Source: Psychromonas sp. 14N.309.X.WAT.B.A12
GTDB taxonomy: Bacteria; Pseudomonadota; Gammaproteobacteria; Enterobacterales; Psychromonadaceae
Length of the DNA stretch: 64,000 nt
Assembly (NCBI RefSeq): GCF_030397575.1
Contig: NZ_JAPNXS010000012.1
Coordinates: 1 to 64,000, forward strand
Reading direction: 5' to 3'
Below, piece after piece: positions 52,151-61,935 of the stretch. A program made the position numbers and the translations under genes. The notes under the pieces are model-generated. The model saw nothing but the letters and a program-made list of their open reading frames with translations, made no database searches and was not told the origin of the DNA. Every line of letters begins with the position of its first letter. Position 1 is the first letter of the stretch.

Positions 52151-54220
52151 ATGCAACAGCCATATTTTAAGAAACGTTACCTATCACAAATTGTTACCTC
52201 TGTTTTAATCGCTGCATCACTCACAGCTTGTAATACCGATAGTAGTGATGATGAGCAAACTACTGATACCACAAATTATACGTTACAACTATTACATATG
52301 GCCGATATGGATGGCTCAAACGCGACAGCGCTAGACAACGCTGGTAACTTTGCAAGTAACGTGGATGCATTACGCGACCAATACCCAGATAACACGCTAT
52401 TTTTAAGCTCAGGCGATAACTATATCCCTGGTGTACGTTATGTAGCAGGTAGTGATGAGTCAATGACCAATGTTGACGGCATCAACGTACCGGGTAATGG
52501 TAGAGCTGATATCGCAATGGTTAATGCAATGGGCTTACAAGCTTCAGCTGTAGGTAACCATGACCTAGATGGCGGTACTGAAGAATTTGCGTCAATTATT
52601 GCCGTAGATGACTCTTACCCTGGGGCACAATTTCCATACCTAAGCTCAAACATGATTTTTGCTGACGATGAAAATACTGCACCATTAGTCGTTGAAGATG
52701 GTTTAATCGCAAGTGAAATTCCTAACAGCTTAGCGTCATATACGATTATCGAAGTGGATGGTGAACAAATCGGTATTGTTGGTGCTACAACACCAACAAA
52801 TGAAATTATTACCGATACCGGTGATATTACGGTTCTTCCTGCGAGTGACGATACAGCTGATCTTGCGGTATTAATACAAGCAAAAGTGGATGAACTAACC
52901 GCACTGGGTATTAACAAAGTTATTCTACTAGCACACATGCAAAGTATCTCTATCGAAGAAGAGCTAGCAACGCTACTAACTGACGTCGATATCATTGTCG
53001 CAGGTGGTTCAAATACACTACTTGCCGATAGTACAGACCGTTTATGGGATGGTGATACCGCTGCTGGAGAATACCCTGAGTTATTTGAAGATGCCGACGG
53101 TAACGATGTAGCCTTAGTGAATGTTGATGGTGACTACAAATACCTAGGTCGCTTAGTGGTTGAGTTTGATGATAATGGCAACATTATCGTAGATTCAATT
53201 GATGAAGATGTTAGTGGTTCATACATTAGTGATGAAACAATGGTGACGTCATTATCTGGTGAAGCAAATACAGATGTTGATAACATTGTTGATGCAGTGA
53301 ATGACGTGATTATTGAATCTGAAAGTAATATTGTAGGTCATACTGACGTATTCATAAATGGTCTTCGTGCCTCGGTTCGCTCTGAAGAAACTAACCTAGG
53401 TAATCTAACCGCTGAAGCTAATCTTTGGTATGCAAACCTCATTGACGGTATCGATACGCAAATTTCTATCAAAAATGGTGGTGGTATTCGTGCCGAGATT
53501 GGTTACGCAGCTTACCCTGCAGGTTCAACAAGCGCTGAAGATCTAGAGTATTACCCGCCAGCTGCTTACCCTAACGCAGGTAAAGAAGAAGGTGATATTT
53601 CACAATACGATTTACAAACAGCTTTATCATTCAACAATGATTTAACAGTATTAGATCTAACCGCAGCACAGTTAAAAGAGATTGCAGAACATGCTGTATC
53701 TGATGTTACTGGTGGTCGTTTTCCACAAATCTCTGGTATGTCTTTAACCTACGATGAAACACAAACTGCACGTGAATTTAGTACGGTTACTGATGATGAT
53801 GGTGTAACAACCTTAACGCAAACGGTTGAAGGTGAGCGTATTCAAGAGCTAGCTGTTGATACTAACGGTGATGGTGAATATAACTACACTGTGGTTTCTG
53901 GTGGTGAGTTAGTAGATGAAGATAGTATGACATTCTCAGTAATGACACTTACTTACATCGCAGAAGGTGGTGATGGTTACCCATTCCCATGTACAGCAGC
54001 AGGCGCAGATTGTAGTGAGTTAAATACAGATCTTAGTGACATCATGACAACTGAAGATCCAGGTAACTCAAGCTTTGCAGATACAGGTACAGAGCAAGAT
54101 GCACTAGCTGAATACTTATTATACCTATATCCAGATGCTGATAATGCATACAACGAAGCTGATAGTATTGCAGATGAAACAGTGACTGATGAACGCATTA
54201 TTCGTAGTGAATCACTATAA
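52151..54220 (+). CDS. secreted metallophosphatase/5'-nucleotidase lipoprotein
   Basis: A 689-aa lipoprotein with a signal ending at SLTA-Cys. It has an N-terminal calcineurin-like metallophosphoesterase domain (about 45-340) and a C-terminal 5'-nucleotidase domain (about 385-640). Metal motifs include SSGDNYIPG, GNHDLDGG and LLAHMQS. The first motif is LLHMADMDGS, with Asp-x-Asp in place of the usual Asp-x-His of UshA; a subfamily with D-x-E/D is known to me. KNGGGIRAEIG and FNNDLTVLDLTAAQLKEI mark the C-terminal domain. It is very acidic, typical of marine secreted proteins. Probably releases phosphate and nucleosides from extracellular nucleotides. Its gene is a single unit with a strong terminator. 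Confidence 0.88.
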   Translation: MQQPYFKKRYLSQIVTSVLIAASLTACNTDSSDDEQTTDTTNYTLQLLHMADMDGSNATALDNAGNFASNVDALRDQYPDNTLFLSSGDNYIPGVRYVAGSDESMTNVDGINVPGNGRADIAMVNAMGLQASAVGNHDLDGGTEEFASIIAVDDSYPGAQFPYLSSNMIFADDENTAPLVVEDGLIASEIPNSLASYTIIEVDGEQIGIVGATTPTNEIITDTGDITVLPASDDTADLAVLIQAKVDELTALGINKVILLAHMQSISIEEELATLLTDVDIIVAGGSNTLLADSTDRLWDGDTAAGEYPELFEDADGNDVALVNVDGDYKYLGRLVVEFDDNGNIIVDSIDEDVSGSYISDETMVTSLSGEANTDVDNIVDAVNDVIIESESNIVGHTDVFINGLRASVRSEETNLGNLTAEANLWYANLIDGIDTQISIKNGGGIRAEIGYAAYPAGSTSAEDLEYYPPAAYPNAGKEEGDISQYDLQTALSFNNDLTVLDLTAAQLKEIAEHAVSDVTGGRFPQISGMSLTYDETQTAREFSTVTDDDGVTTLTQTVEGERIQELAVDTNGDGEYNYTVVSGGELVDEDSMTFSVMTLTYIAEGGDGYPFPCTAAGADCSELNTDLSDIMTTEDPGNSSFADTGTEQDALAEYLLYLYPDADNAYNEADSIADETVTDERIIRSESL

Positions 54221-54247
54221 GTAATAGTTAACTAATCACACATTAAC

Positions 54248-54275
54248 AAACCGCCTAGAACAGGCGGTTTTTTTA
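54248..54275 (+). terminator. nucleotidase gene terminator
   Basis: AAACCGCCT (54248-54256) pairs with AGGCGGTTT (54262-54270), loop of 5, followed by a T-run. It lies 28 bp after the stop and also separates the convergent dsdA gene. Confidence 0.92.
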
Positions 54276-54284
54276 TATCTAAAA

Positions 54285-55616
54285 TTAGCTAATGGCTTTA
54301 TTCAGATAGGATTTCATCTCTTGAGGGGGCACCATACTGCCGCCAGTGGCCCATATTAAATGCGTTGCATTGGCCATTTTATGCTTATCTAAGTTTAATC
54401 TTTGTAAATACTCAATGTTTGCAGACACTATCATCGGACCAATCACACCCGCGACCGCTGAAGGCTCTAGTTGTAAACCTTCTAAACGATCCATCTTTTC
54501 TAGGTAGTTATACATAGTTTGATCGGACAAAGTGTAATAGCCATCTATTAACCCCTGCATTGAACGTCCAACAAAACCAGATGCACGCCCTACAGCTAAA
54601 CCATCGGCAGCGGTTATATTATCAATACCAATATCTTGCACCGAGATTTGATCATGCAACCCAGTATACACTCCTAATAACATACAAGGAGAATGTGTCG
54701 GCTCTGCAAAAATACAATGTACATGCTCCCCAAAAGCAACCTTTAACCCAAATGCAACACCGCCCGGCCCACCACCAACACCACAAGGTAGATAAACAAA
54801 CAATGGGTGGTCTTGATCGACTTTAACTCCCAACTCAATAAACTGTTGCAATAAACGCTGACCTGCAACCGAGTAACCTAAAAACAATGTTTGCGAATTT
54901 TCATCGTCGATAAAGAAACAACTAGCATCCTGCTCAGCTTCTTTTCTCCCCTGCGCCACCGCAACACCATAATCTTGCTCATACTCGACAACATTAACAC
55001 CATGCGCTCGTAACTTGTCTTTTTTCCATTGCCGTGCATCAGCAGACATATGAACAGAAACAGAGAAACCTAACTTAGCACTAATAATGCCAATGGATAC
55101 CCCTAAATTACCAGTGGAGCCAACAGCAATGCGGTATTGGCTAAAGAACTGCTGAAAGGATTCAGAATACAACTTTCCATAATCATCCCCCTCTTCTAAC
55201 AACCCTGCTTGTATCGCTAGTTTTTCAGCATGAGTTAAAACTTCATAGATACCACCACGTGCTTTAATAGAGCCTGCAATAGGTAAGTGACTATCCTTCT
55301 TCAACATCAATCGTCCAGATAAAGATTGTCCATAATCAAGCTGTAATTGCTTCTTCATCTTTGCGATTTCAACCACTTCAGATTCAATAATGCCGTTGCT
55401 TTTTACTGTATCAGGAAAAGCTTGCGTCAAATAAGGTGCAAATCTTGTGAGTCGCTCACTGGCTTCCTGTATATCTTGCTTACCTAGACCAACTTGCTTT
55501 ATTCCTTGTTCAACTGAGGTAATTTTAGGGTTGAACCAACTAGTTGGTTGTAATGCTATTAGCATTTTTAATAGAGGATAGTTATCAATCAAGTTATCTA
55601 TATTCAATTTATTCAC
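54285..55616 (-). CDS. dsdA: D-serine ammonia-lyase
   Basis: A PLP-dependent enzyme that converts D-serine to pyruvate and ammonia. 443 aa, as in E. coli DsdA (442). The Schiff-base Lys is in [13 protein letters not shown], preceded by [13 protein letters not shown]. Further signatures are [13 protein letters not shown], the phosphate-binding [17 protein letters not shown] and [10 protein letters not shown]. No dsdC or dsdX is adjacent, so it depends on another regulator and carrier. Detoxifies or consumes D-serine. Confidence 0.95.
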   Translation of the reverse strand: MNKLNIDNLIDNYPLLKMLIALQPTSWFNPKITSVEQGIKQVGLGKQDIQEASERLTRFAPYLTQAFPDTVKSNGIIESEVVEIAKMKKQLQLDYGQSLSGRLMLKKDSHLPIAGSIKARGGIYEVLTHAEKLAIQAGLLEEGDDYGKLYSESFQQFFSQYRIAVGSTGNLGVSIGIISAKLGFSVSVHMSADARQWKKDKLRAHGVNVVEYEQDYGVAVAQGRKEAEQDASCFFIDDENSQTLFLGYSVAGQRLLQQFIELGVKVDQDHPLFVYLPCGVGGGPGGVAFGLKVAFGEHVHCIFAEPTHSPCMLLGVYTGLHDQISVQDIGIDNITAADGLAVGRASGFVGRSMQGLIDGYYTLSDQTMYNYLEKMDRLEGLQLEPSAVAGVIGPMIVSANIEYLQRLNLDKHKMANATHLIWATGGSMVPPQEMKSYLNKAIS

Positions 55617-55783
55617 TGTGAGCCTTAAACATAACTAATTTATATGAGCAATTAATGAGGGTTAAAAGCTGTTTTTGAACGTCTTTACTTTTAGATGCTA
55701 GACATCAACATCATGACTGATTAATAAAAAGCTGCAATCTAATTAAAGACTAGCGCTTTTTTGTAGCGATGTTGAAGATTTAT

Positions 55784-56317
55784 CTAAATGTGGCAATAGC
55801 AGCCGCTAGTATCATTAACAATCAAACTTGAACTATAACCTTTTGCATAATTACCTAATACCGTTTCCACGTAACCATTAGAAGCGCTACATGCTAAACC
55901 AGCAGAATAAGGGCCAAAATAAAGTAAATTTCGCTGGTTATTAGTAATTAAAATGGCAGGAGTGGAAGGAACTAATGCCGCTAATTTTTCTGAGACAACC
56001 ACATTAATAACCTTAAAACCTTCAATAGCAGCTCGTTGATTAATTTCACCTTTATGATTATCGCTATATTGAGTGCATGAACAACCTTGGCTAGTGAAGT
56101 GAACAATTGTATCGCTTAAATCACGTCCTTTTAGCTGCTCTATCTCGCTTATTTTCTGCATTAATGAAATGGGATCTGCATCCGTTAGCTTCTGTTGGGG
56201 ATCAAAGTCAGCTAAACGACCACTAATAAAATAGATAGCTGCAGCAATAGTTAAAACTAACCATATACCGCAGATAATGTAGTGAGTCGCTGTAACCTTA
56301 CTATTTGAAGCGTGCAA
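55784..56317 (-). CDS. DUF6436 domain protein, membrane-anchored, Cys-rich
   Basis: A 177-aa protein with an N-terminal transmembrane helix (about 13-30) and a probably periplasmic remainder with a thioredoxin-like outline. Cysteines occur as GCSCTQY near 79-82 and GCYCHI at the C-terminus. I assign it to DUF6436 from memory of Vibrio/Shewanella-type sequences; function is unknown. The start overlaps the end of the upstream chemoreceptor gene by 17 bp, so the two are translationally linked. Confidence 0.7.
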   Translation of the reverse strand: MHASNSKVTATHYIICGIWLVLTIAAAIYFISGRLADFDPQQKLTDADPISLMQKISEIEQLKGRDLSDTIVHFTSQGCSCTQYSDNHKGEINQRAAIEGFKVINVVVSEKLAALVPSTPAILITNNQRNLLYFGPYSAGLACSASNGYVETVLGNYAKGYSSSLIVNDTSGCYCHI

Positions 56318-57776
56318 TGTTTGACTCTAATAATAAAACAGATTGAGAAATCTTAGCGGCTTCTTGCGCTAAGATTTCCACTTTGGCTGTATCACCTTTA
56401 CTCAGTAGACTTACTCTTTCGGTACTCTGGGCAATATCGTTAGTTGCCACTGATTGCTCCTCTACTGCCGCAGCCACTGAATCTGCAATATCACTAGATA
56501 ATGAGGCTAAGTCTGTAGCATGAGCAATCTTATTATTAGCTTTGGCTGCTACTTCAATCACTAACTCTACAGCACTAAGACATTGAGCCATTGATTGTGT
56601 CGATGATTGTGAGTGGTTTACTAACTTAGACAAAGTTTCATTTACTCTGGTTGTACTATCTTTTGTGCGATTTGCTAATGCTCTGACCTCATCAGCAACG
56701 ACAGCAAACCCTCTCCCCTGTTCACCCGCTCGAGCAGCTTCTATTGCTGCATTTAAAGCGAGTAAGTTCGTTTGATCAGCGATACCAGTAATCTCAGACA
56801 AGACATTAGCAATCACATCACTTGAATTAGCCAACGCAGTGATTTCTACGCTAGTTTTATTAAGTGAGTCAGTGAGTTCGCTATTTTTAACATTAATCTC
56901 TTCGATGTGTTGATTTGCAGCTTGTGCAGATTCAGAGACTTCTTTCATTTGAGTACTTAATTGTGATGCATCCTGTGCAATTGATCCGACCGTCACAGCC
57001 ATCTCTTCTACAGAAGAAGCAATATTCTCAGTTTCGGCTTGCCTATTAGTAGCAGAAATTTCGAGTTCCGTTTTCGCAGATGTTAAATTGTTTGAGTTAA
57101 CAATAAATTCATTGGCCTGAGTTTTTACGCTGCTTACTACGTTATCAAGTACTGATAAAAGATCGTTAAATCCGCCTAAAATATTATTGCCACGACTATC
57201 TGTGCGTACTTTTAAATCAAGTGATTGATCATTCATGGTTAACAGCTGAGTTACCCTTGCTAGCTCAACCCCTACTCGACTATCATCATATAATACTTTG
57301 GCAATATAGCCTGCAATAATAGCTTCAATTACCGCATAAACGGCATGAATGATCACCGTCGAAAAAAACAATCTATCTTGGTCAAAAATGTATATATTGG
57401 CACCGTTAACTTGCATAAAGTAAAATGATAAATGATGTACTGCGACTAATAAGGTAGCTGAAATAAAGACTTTCCAATCACTAAAAATAATCAATATTGC
57501 CATTAAGATAAAAATCTCAAAATGTACTTCAATCAAGCCATTCATTTGATGAATATGCAAACAAGCAAAAACCATCGCAGCTAAAGCAGAAACGTGCTTA
57601 GTTAATGCAGCATCTGGAATACTTTTACATAGCCATAATGGTACCAACATAGCAGGCAAACCTATTAATATAGCCTCTAAGTAAGTCCCATATATAAAAG
57701 CCATTGCAATGGATTCAATGAATAATAATATCAAAATTCTTGAAAAAACTTGGTTTACTCTATTTACTTTATTCAT
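56301..57776 (-). CDS. methyl-accepting chemotaxis protein with membrane N-terminus
   Basis: A 491-aa chemoreceptor. The first 175 residues form about five or six transmembrane helices with very short loops and no periplasmic ligand domain, in the manner of MASE-type sensors. The signalling domain (about 215-491) carries the hairpin tip [20 protein letters not shown] and [15 protein letters not shown]. Gln/Glu pairs in the flanks are candidate methylation sites. No HAMP motif is obvious. No C-terminal CheR-binding pentapeptide is seen (ends NIARFK). The signal is unknown; a membrane or redox-related input would fit the topology. Confidence 0.9.
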   Translation of the reverse strand: MNKVNRVNQVFSRILILLFIESIAMAFIYGTYLEAILIGLPAMLVPLWLCKSIPDAALTKHVSALAAMVFACLHIHQMNGLIEVHFEIFILMAILIIFSDWKVFISATLLVAVHHLSFYFMQVNGANIYIFDQDRLFFSTVIIHAVYAVIEAIIAGYIAKVLYDDSRVGVELARVTQLLTMNDQSLDLKVRTDSRGNNILGGFNDLLSVLDNVVSSVKTQANEFIVNSNNLTSAKTELEISATNRQAETENIASSVEEMAVTVGSIAQDASQLSTQMKEVSESAQAANQHIEEINVKNSELTDSLNKTSVEITALANSSDVIANVLSEITGIADQTNLLALNAAIEAARAGEQGRGFAVVADEVRALANRTKDSTTRVNETLSKLVNHSQSSTQSMAQCLSAVELVIEVAAKANNKIAHATDLASLSSDIADSVAAAVEEQSVATNDIAQSTERVSLLSKGDTAKVEILAQEAAKISQSVLLLESNIARFK

Positions 57777-57983
57777 TGTTTTACCTTACTTATATCGATC
57801 TATTTTTATAATTTTTATTATGGTGAAAAAGAGCGGAACCATACGGGAAAAAATGAGGTATAGATCATTTAAGTGCAAAAAATCACCTTGTTTTGATGAA
57901 ATTTACCACAAAAGAATACCTATTTATAATTACTTTATAATAAGTAAAGGTGAAAATAGAGAGGCTGAGCACAGAAAGGTCAA

Positions 57984-58011
57984 AAAAACCCACCAAGAGT
58001 GGTGGGTTTTT
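57984..58011. terminator. terminator after the ethanolamine permease gene
   Basis: AAAAACCCACCA (57984-57995) pairs perfectly with TGGTGGGTTTTT (58000-58011), loop AGAG. T-rich on both strands. It lies 25 bp past the permease stop. The stretch 57777-57983, upstream of the chemoreceptor, holds no supported gene. Confidence 0.9.
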
Positions 58012-58035
58012 AATATTAAAGCAATATGAGGAACA

Positions 58036-59427
58036 TTAACTAGCTATTAATTCATCTTCAGCTTGTGATAACAGCGCGAACTCTTCTTCTGCTGATTTAG
58101 CCACTAAGTTATTTCGACCAATGAATGTGTAATAAAGCATACCAATCACAAATAATACTAGCGTGAAATAGAAGGCTCTTACATCGTAAGCATAAACACC
58201 AGTTAATGCGACTAGTGATAATACAAACGAGATGCCTGACGTTACCACACCACCAGGTGTTTTATATGGACGAGCTAAACCAGGTTGGTTGATACGCAAT
58301 AAAATGTGGCTACCTGACATCATTGCATAGGAAACCGTTGCACCAACAACCGCCATTGAAAGCATTAAGTCACCTTCACCTGTTAACGATAATAAGAATC
58401 CTAAAATACCAGGGAAAATAAGTGAGCGGACAGGCACTTTACGTTTACTAGTTAATGATAGACTTTGTGGTAAGTAACCAGCACGAGAAAGTGCAAAGAC
58501 TAAACGACTATAACCGTAGATAATTGAGAAGAATGAAGCAATCAAACCCGCTAAACCTAATACATTTACCATAGTTGCAATATTTGGGTTACCTGTCATT
58601 TTTAACGCATCAACTAACGGTACTGCGCTACCAGCAGTCACTTGTGCACCAGCAGCACCAGCCACTAATACTACGACTAATATTGCAGTGAATAATAAGA
58701 AGATCATCGCTGCGATAATCCCTTTCGGTACATCTTTCGCTGGATCTTTTGCTTCTTCAGCAGCTAATGGTACACCTTCCACAGCAAGAAATAACCACAT
58801 AGCAAACGGTAATGCAGCCCAAACACCGTAATACCCCATTGGTAGGAAGTCAGTCCCGCCAATTAATGGTTCAATATCAAATAAGTTATCAACATTGAAT
58901 TCAGGTAATAACACCACACCAGTGGCAATAATCGCTAATACTGCTAACGCACTGATCACCATCATCACTTTTAACGCTTCACCAGCCCCAAAGATATGGA
59001 TACCGATAAATACTAAATAGAACAATGCGTAAACAATCGGCCCGTCAAAACCTAATAACTCGTTTACCGATGATCCGATAAAAATAACAATTGCAGCAGG
59101 TGCAAGTGTATATTCAATCAAAACAGCTAACCCGGTAAGGTAACCACCAGCAGGCCCCATTGCTTGGCGTGCAAAACTATAACCACCACCTGCAGCAGGT
59201 ATCGCAGCAGACATTTCAGCCAAAGATAACACCAGCGTTAAATACATCACGCCCATTAATACCGCAGCAATAACAAAACCGCCCCATCCCGCTTGCGCTA
59301 TACCAAAGTTCCACCCAGCAAAGTCCCCTGAGATAACATATGAAATCCCCAGACCAGCAAGCAAAATCCAACCGGCTGCTCCCTTTTTCAATTGCCTTTG
59401 AGCTAGGTATTCTTGATTAGTAGACAT
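58036..59427 (-). CDS. ethanolamine permease (Eat-type APC transporter)
   Basis: An APC-superfamily inner-membrane carrier of 463 aa, about 12 transmembrane helices. The N-terminal YVISGDFAGWNFGIAQAGWGG and AAIPAAGGGYSFARQAMGPAGGYLTG match ethanolamine permeases of the Eat family. It is the third gene of eutB-eutC-permease and has its own ribosome binding site (AAGGGA). Imports ethanolamine for the ammonia-lyase. The neighbours support the assignment. Confidence 0.88.
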   Translation of the reverse strand: MSTNQEYLAQRQLKKGAAGWILLAGLGISYVISGDFAGWNFGIAQAGWGGFVIAAVLMGVMYLTLVLSLAEMSAAIPAAGGGYSFARQAMGPAGGYLTGLAVLIEYTLAPAAIVIFIGSSVNELLGFDGPIVYALFYLVFIGIHIFGAGEALKVMMVISALAVLAIIATGVVLLPEFNVDNLFDIEPLIGGTDFLPMGYYGVWAALPFAMWLFLAVEGVPLAAEEAKDPAKDVPKGIIAAMIFLLFTAILVVVLVAGAAGAQVTAGSAVPLVDALKMTGNPNIATMVNVLGLAGLIASFFSIIYGYSRLVFALSRAGYLPQSLSLTSKRKVPVRSLIFPGILGFLLSLTGEGDLMLSMAVVGATVSYAMMSGSHILLRINQPGLARPYKTPGGVVTSGISFVLSLVALTGVYAYDVRAFYFTLVLFVIGMLYYTFIGRNNLVAKSAEEEFALLSQAEDELIAS

Positions 59428-59514
59428 AGTAGTTCCCTTCTTATAGTAATTAAGTTGTTGTTAATTGATTATTATTTATTTTTATAAATGATTGTTTTTA
59501 TTATCTTTATCGTT

Positions 59515-60366
59515 TTATGACAAATTGGTTAAACTAAAATGCTGTGTGTGCTCTGTTTCTAACAATGAATCTTCAGATCGATCTTTTAAATTCACTCCCG
59601 TTAAAGACAGGCGACGTGATTCATTAAGTAAATAGATACTCTTATGCACAGCAGCCTGATATTTCAGCCCTTCAGGCCGTATATTAGAAATGCAATTACG
59701 CATTGAATCTTCCATGCCTCGTTGTGCTCCCCAAGTTAAGTACAACCCCATACTGTCAGGTGAACTTAATCCAGGGCGCTCACCAATCAGCAACACCACT
59801 TGTTTGGCATTCAACGCTTCACATACATCATCTCCCACTGCAACTCTCCCTTGTTGCACCACACAGATAGGAGCAATTTTCAGCTGTTTAGGAAATTCTT
59901 CTTGTAAGCGGCTAATGAACAATTCAACAAAAGTTTTGGCATGATGACTAATTGCATAGGAAGAAAGCCCATCAGCAAGCACAAACACTAGGTCATATGC
60001 TTCACCATTCAAGGCTTCTAAGCGTTCAATTGAAGGTCTATCTAACTGACGACCTAGATCAGGGCGTTGAAGGTATTCCATACGATCAGTTGCTTTGCTA
60101 TGTAAGCGTTGTATTGGTAAGTAAGGGCTCAGTACTTGTGATTGTTCAAATTGCTCTGATAATTTATCCACATCAAGCGGTACATGAACGGCATCAATTG
60201 CTTGTGCATGAGAAAGTTGAAAACGTAATAGCTCAGAGGTTGGTAAACTAGTACCTGCGCGCCCTAAACCAATACGAGCGTCGGTGAATTGACGTAATTT
60301 AGCCCAAGGGTCTTGGTGTACGCTATGGGGCTGTTTTACCTGCTCTGTTGAATTAGGTTTGCTCAT
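59515..60366 (-). CDS. eutC: ethanolamine ammonia-lyase small subunit
   Basis: The small subunit of the adenosylcobalamin-dependent ethanolamine ammonia-lyase. 283 aa. Family parts: FTDARIGLGRAGTSLPT, the SHAQAIDAVHVPLD segment, VFVLADGLSSYAISHH and GERPGLSSPDSMGLYLTW. Together with EutB it contributes to the B12 site. The start overlaps the eutB stop in ATGA, so translation is coupled. No shell protein or EutA reactivase is nearby. Confidence 0.95.
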   Translation of the reverse strand: MSKPNSTEQVKQPHSVHQDPWAKLRQFTDARIGLGRAGTSLPTSELLRFQLSHAQAIDAVHVPLDVDKLSEQFEQSQVLSPYLPIQRLHSKATDRMEYLQRPDLGRQLDRPSIERLEALNGEAYDLVFVLADGLSSYAISHHAKTFVELFISRLQEEFPKQLKIAPICVVQQGRVAVGDDVCEALNAKQVVLLIGERPGLSSPDSMGLYLTWGAQRGMEDSMRNCISNIRPEGLKYQAAVHKSIYLLNESRRLSLTGVNLKDRSEDSLLETEHTQHFSLTNLS

Positions 60367-61763
60367 GACAACTCCTTAATCAGGTTCAGTGGTTTTGCAA
60401 AGCTATCTGGCAACGTAGAGCTTAGCTGAGTAGCATTATTTTCAGGCGAGATTTGCATCTTTTTAAGCCACAGATCAAACTCAGGTGCTGGGCGTAAGCC
60501 TAATGCTTGGCGGGCATACAAGGCATCATGAAAAGAGGTCGTCTGGTAGTTCAACATAATGTCATCAGAGCCAGGGATGCCCATAATGAAAGAACATTCA
60601 GCAACGCCTAATAAGGTCAATAAATTGTCCATATCATTTTGGTCTGCATAAGCATGATTGGTATAACAGATATCACACCCCATCGGTAAACCTAATAGTT
60701 TTCCGCAAAAATGGTCTTCCAATCCTGCACGGATAATCTGCTTACCATCGAACAAGTATTCAGGGCCAATAAAACCAACCACTGTATTAACTAATAATGG
60801 CTTAAATTTACGCGCAACTGCATAAGCGCGAGTTTCACAGGTTTGCTGATCGACACCATGATGACCATTTGCAGACAACGCACTACCTTGCCCAGTCTCA
60901 AAATACATCACGTTATCACCTACAGTGCCGCGCTTGAGTTCTAGTGCTGCTTGATGCGCTTCATCTAACACATTGAGATTAACACCAAAGCCTTGATTGG
61001 TTGCTTCAGTGCCACCAATTGATTGGAAAACCAGATCAACAGGTGCACCTAGCTCGATTGCTTCGATAGTATTCGTAACATGCGTTAATACACAGGACTG
61101 TGTTGGGATCTCATAATGTTGAATAACATCATCCATTAGCTTCATTAGCTTCACCGCCTGTGAAACACTATCGGTCGCTGGATTAATGCCTAATACAGCA
61201 TCACCATTACCGTACATCAAACCATCAAAAATAGTCGCTGCAATACCACTTACATCATCAGTGGGGTGATTAGGTTGTAAACGTGTAGACAGATGACCAG
61301 GCAAGCCAATGGTATTTCTAAATTTAGTAATGATATTGCATTTTTTCGCCACCAAAATTAGATCTTGATTACGCATTATTTTACTTACCGCAGCGACCAT
61401 TTCAGGGGTTAAACCAGCGCGGATACGGGTAAAGTCAATTTCAGTTGTCGTTTCTTGCAATAACCAATTCCGAAAGTCACCTACTGTGAGGTGTGATATT
61501 TCAGAAAAAGCCGCAGCATCATGCTCATCGATAATTAATCGGGTTATTTCATCTTTTTCATAAGGGATAAGCGTTTCTTGAAGAAATGTTTTTAATGGTA
61601 ACTCAGCCAATAACATTTGTGCGACAGCACGCTGCTCTGCAGAAAGCGCTGCTACTCCAGCCAATTGGTCACCAGATCGCATTGGAGAAGCTTTAGCCAT
61701 TAAATCTGCTAAACTCTCAAATTGATAAAGGTGACTACCAAGCTGATAGCGATAATTAGACAT
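60363..61763 (-). CDS. eutB: ethanolamine ammonia-lyase large subunit
   Basis: The catalytic TIM-barrel subunit; splits ethanolamine to acetaldehyde and ammonia through a radical mechanism. 466 aa (E. coli 453). Conserved parts: NTIGLPGHLSTRLQPNHPTD, DAVLGINPATDSV, VFQSIGGTEATNQGFGVN, YFETGQGSALSANGHHGVD and GPEYLFDGKQI. GAGG precedes the ATG. It is the first gene of the set; a divergent AraC-type regulator begins 172 bp away. Confidence 0.96.
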   Translation of the reverse strand: MSNYRYQLGSHLYQFESLADLMAKASPMRSGDQLAGVAALSAEQRAVAQMLLAELPLKTFLQETLIPYEKDEITRLIIDEHDAAAFSEISHLTVGDFRNWLLQETTTEIDFTRIRAGLTPEMVAAVSKIMRNQDLILVAKKCNIITKFRNTIGLPGHLSTRLQPNHPTDDVSGIAATIFDGLMYGNGDAVLGINPATDSVSQAVKLMKLMDDVIQHYEIPTQSCVLTHVTNTIEAIELGAPVDLVFQSIGGTEATNQGFGVNLNVLDEAHQAALELKRGTVGDNVMYFETGQGSALSANGHHGVDQQTCETRAYAVARKFKPLLVNTVVGFIGPEYLFDGKQIIRAGLEDHFCGKLLGLPMGCDICYTNHAYADQNDMDNLLTLLGVAECSFIMGIPGSDDIMLNYQTTSFHDALYARQALGLRPAPEFDLWLKKMQISPENNATQLSSTLPDSFAKPLNLIKELS

Positions 61764-61935
61764 TTCTAGTACCTCAAAATAAAATTAGGCGCGAACTTTG
61801 CGCTCAATATAAACAGGTAACTGCGAAGAGTGTTCCAATTAAATAACGCAATTGCGCAACAATAAAAGTTGTTTAAAAACAAATAATTGAAATAATTATG
61901 CATCAAATTAATGCACTGTAATAGGAGGCGGTAAA

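Noticed and set aside
57709-58029. 106-codon plus-strand ORF running from the chemoreceptor start into the permease terminator
   Set aside because: Overlaps the start of a real gene and a terminator, has no ribosome binding site and no family likeness.
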